8,491 nt of DNA from a bacterium (GTDB lineage: Bacteria > Muiribacteriota > Ozemobacteria > Ozemobacterales > Ozemobacteraceae): NCBI GenBank assembly GCA_016192885.1, contig JACPTH010000053.1, positions 1 through 8,491 on the forward strand. Direction: 5' to 3'. The notes beneath the pieces were generated by a model. It was not told where the DNA came from and ran no database searches. It saw nothing but the letters and a program-made list of their open reading frames with translations. This document shows, in pieces, positions 7,547-8,491 of the stretch (the stretch's first letter is position 1; each line of letters starts with the position of its first letter). Made by a program: the position numbers and the translations under genes.

Positions 7547-7856
7547 TAAAAACAACGTTTTGTCTTGGAATTCCAATCGTATGGATATTTCACAAAGTGA
7601 ATGAATACCGAGTTTCGTTGATCCACCTGACTGGGATGAAAATCAGTGGTAATGTCAATAAGTCGCTGAGCCTGACTCACTTCATTGAAGGCGCGACTTT
7701 GCTGGCGACGAGAGAAGGACGCATCGGAAAAGTTGGGAATGCGCAATCCTATTTCTTCGAAGCAGCACCGCTGAACAACTTCGGAGTGAAGTGGATGGAG
7801 GAGCATTTCAATGAAGGGCAAGGAAGCATTGCCTTCCATCGGATGGCAGATCGCCG
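7547..7856 (+). other. Orphan open stretch between the synthetase-like gene and the IS remnant
   Basis: One plus frame stays open from the stop at 7534-7536 to a TGA at 7861-7863. A GTG at 7597 would give 88 residues, but it has no ribosome site. The translation has protein-like parts such as GATLLATREGRIGKVGN and NNFGVKWMEEHFNEGQ, but matches no family I recognise and shows no signal peptide or membrane helix. It runs straight into the transposase fragment, which is in a different frame. It may be the 3' part of a decayed gene, a degraded part of the insertion element, or non-coding. A weak AT-rich hairpin (AAAAC/GTTTT) sits just after the upstream stop. Confidence 0.3.
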
Positions 7857-7985
7857 CCGGTGAAGGCGATTGCGGATGCCTGTTATGGCAGTGAAGAAAA
7901 CAACGAGTATGCTCAAAAACCCGGATTTGATACACTGAAAAAAATAAATTGCTTTGGTTTTTCCCTCATTTTTAGGGATAACTAA
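7857..7985 (+). pseudogene. Fragment of an IS1182-like (DDE) transposase
   Basis: Reading from 7857 to the TAA at 7983-7985 gives AIADACYGSEENNEYAQ followed by GFDTLKKINCF. This matches the well-known ADAGYGSEENYEY...KYNxF block around a catalytic aspartate of IS1182-family transposases, with Cys in place of the usual Gly and Ile in place of Tyr. Only about 40 codons survive. The N-terminal half and the C-terminal ~150 residues with the last acidic catalytic residue are absent, so it is dead. Upstream in the same frame there are several stops. Confidence 0.65.
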
Positions 7986-8018
7986 AAGGGACAGCCCCTT
8001 CCTGTGAGACAGCCCTTT
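7857..8018 (+). mobile_element. Remnant of an IS1182-like insertion sequence with one end
   Basis: The transposase fragment is followed directly by an IS-type end. GACAGCCC occurs twice, at 7990-7997 and 8008-8015, and AAAGGG (7985-7990) pairs with CCCTTT (8013-8018). Read on the minus strand the outer edge is AAAGGGCTGTCTCACAGG, the sort of GGCTGTCTC terminus seen in IS1182-group elements. I found no copy of GGCTGTCTC elsewhere in the window, so the other end is lost or outside. The short distance from mid-transposase to the end indicates an internal deletion. Confidence 0.5.
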
Positions 8019-8045
8019 ATGTTTGAAAAAAATGGAGAACAGAAA

Positions 8046-8195
8046 ATGAAGATGGTTGCGAAATTGTCGGAAAAATTCTGAAAACTGGTAAAAAAGCTGG
8101 GGGGCAAATCGAGGCCCTCTAGAATCGGAAAAAAAAGGACAAACGGACCCGAGATCAAAGTTGGATGGTTGTTAGGGTGGGCGGACGAGCAGTAA
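8046..8195 (+). pseudogene. Possible small lysine-rich gene interrupted by TGA
   Basis: ATG 8046 has GGAG at 8034-8037, 8 bases upstream, a good ribosome site. The frame codes for MKMVAKLSEKF and then hits TGA at 8079-8081. Past that it remains open for 37 more codons, including KLVKKLGGKSRPSRIGKK and a terminal GWLLGWADEQ, to TAA at 8193-8195. This may be a broken 49-codon gene, an 11-residue leader peptide, or chance. No family is recognised. Confidence 0.22.
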
Positions 8196-8356
8196 TTGAT
8201 GAGTGGTTCTCCAGTGATGCAGGTTTTAGGACGATTGGATTCTCAATCGGAGCTTCAATAGGGCAAGCAAATTTCTTTTTAAAAAAACTCCAGCGCTCGC
8301 TAGTTATATTATTATCTGTTTATGATGGAACAAGAAATGAAATTGAATCGTGCGTT

Positions 8357-8397
8357 AAAGGGAATTGTGGGTGTTTCTTTTGTTCTTTTTTCCCTTT
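8357..8397. terminator. Weak hairpin followed by T-run, possible terminator
   Basis: AAAGGGAA (8357-8364) and TTCCCTTT (8390-8397) form an 8-bp perfect stem with a 25-base loop, followed by a run of seven T at 8404-8410. The long loop and the 6-base gap before the T-run make it a poor intrinsic terminator. Confidence 0.22.
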
Positions 8398-8468
8398 GTA
8401 GATTTTTTTCTTATTTTCCCTAAATATTCTCACGATATTTGGTCAATTTTCGAAACTGGAGCCATGCA

Positions 8469-8491
8469 ATGAGAGGAATAAAAAAAGGCCC
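8469..8491 (+). CDS. Possible start of a gene running off the right edge
   Basis: ATG at 8469 has GGAG at 8458-8461, 7 bases upstream, an ideal ribosome site. The seven visible codons read MRGIKKG, a basic start that could open a signal peptide or any other protein. It follows the AT-rich gene-poor stretch, as expected for an upstream region. Too little is visible to say more. Confidence 0.4.

Larger units (their letters stand above)
8019..8468. other. Gene-poor stretch after the IS remnant
   Basis: No convincing complete gene is visible in this 450-bp stretch. It holds a short ORF with a good ribosome site but an early stop (8046-8081), an AT- and pyrimidine-rich tract (8371-8420), and an 8-bp inverted repeat (8357-8397). 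An open frame at 8165-8401 (78 codons) has no ribosome site and no recognisable motif, and I do not call it a gene. Confidence 0.45.

Noticed and set aside
7543..7935. 130-codon minus-strand open frame across the IS junction
   Set aside because: It is rich in His/Cys/Arg/Ser without any motif, and it lies antisense to the recognisable transposase fragment.
8046..8195. Reading the TGA at 8079 as a sense codon (alternative genetic code)
   Set aside because: The ligase gene ends naturally at a TGA at 6372-6374 where the conserved part of the protein ends, and TGG is used for Trp, so recoding is not supported.
8165..8401. 78-codon plus-strand open frame
   Set aside because: It has no ribosome site, and its end is coded by a pyrimidine-rich tract giving a Cys/Phe run. 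No recognisable family.
1..8491. CRISPR array, tRNA or rRNA genes, riboswitch
   Set aside because: I found no regularly spaced repeats, no tRNA-like cloverleaf with a TTCGA arm, no rRNA signature and no familiar riboswitch consensus.

Overview
The window looks like part of the chromosome of a diderm (LPS-making) bacterium with moderately AT-rich DNA. The support is a complete Kdo transferase gene (waaA), which only makes sense with a lipid A-based outer membrane. A eukaryote-type Ser/Thr kinase fused to TPR repeats adds a signalling style common in Planctomycetes/Verrucomicrobia/Lentisphaerae-like and other environmental lineages. No rRNA, tRNA or species-level marker is present, so the lineage cannot be fixed further.

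Bases 1-6374 carry four tightly packed plus-strand genes that read as one operon. A good sigma70-type promoter (38-66) precedes a kinase-TPR gene (94-2763). After 60 bp, possibly with an internal promoter, comes a metal-dependent cyclase/kynurenine formamidase-like hydrolase (2824-3600). waaA (3604-4908) follows 3 bp later, and a PaaK/LuxE-type AMP-forming ligase (4908-6374) overlaps it by one base. Inference: an envelope- or lipid-related activation step is co-expressed with Kdo transfer, and the kinase may sense or regulate it.

Bases 6375-7546 are a separate unit. The 176-bp intergenic gap holds two overlapping perfect palindromes (6453-6470 and 6468-6479) built from four ATTGA/TCAAT half-sites. 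The second covers a TTGACG -35 box. They precede a gene (6551-7546) of unrecognised function. Its C-terminal half looks like a class II aminoacyl-tRNA synthetase/HisZ-type core, with motif 2-like and motif 3-like segments but none of the usual accessory domains. By eye it uses more CTG/CTC leucine codons than the upstream operon, which hints at separate acquisition.

Bases 7547-8491 are mostly decayed accessory DNA. They contain an orphan open stretch, a short IS1182-like transposase fragment with a matching IS-type end (to about 8018), a short ORF with a good Shine-Dalgarno site but an early stop, and a possible new gene starting at 8469 and running off the window.

The best candidates for something undescribed are the stand-alone class II synthetase-like protein under its double-palindrome operator, and the waaA-ligase pair.
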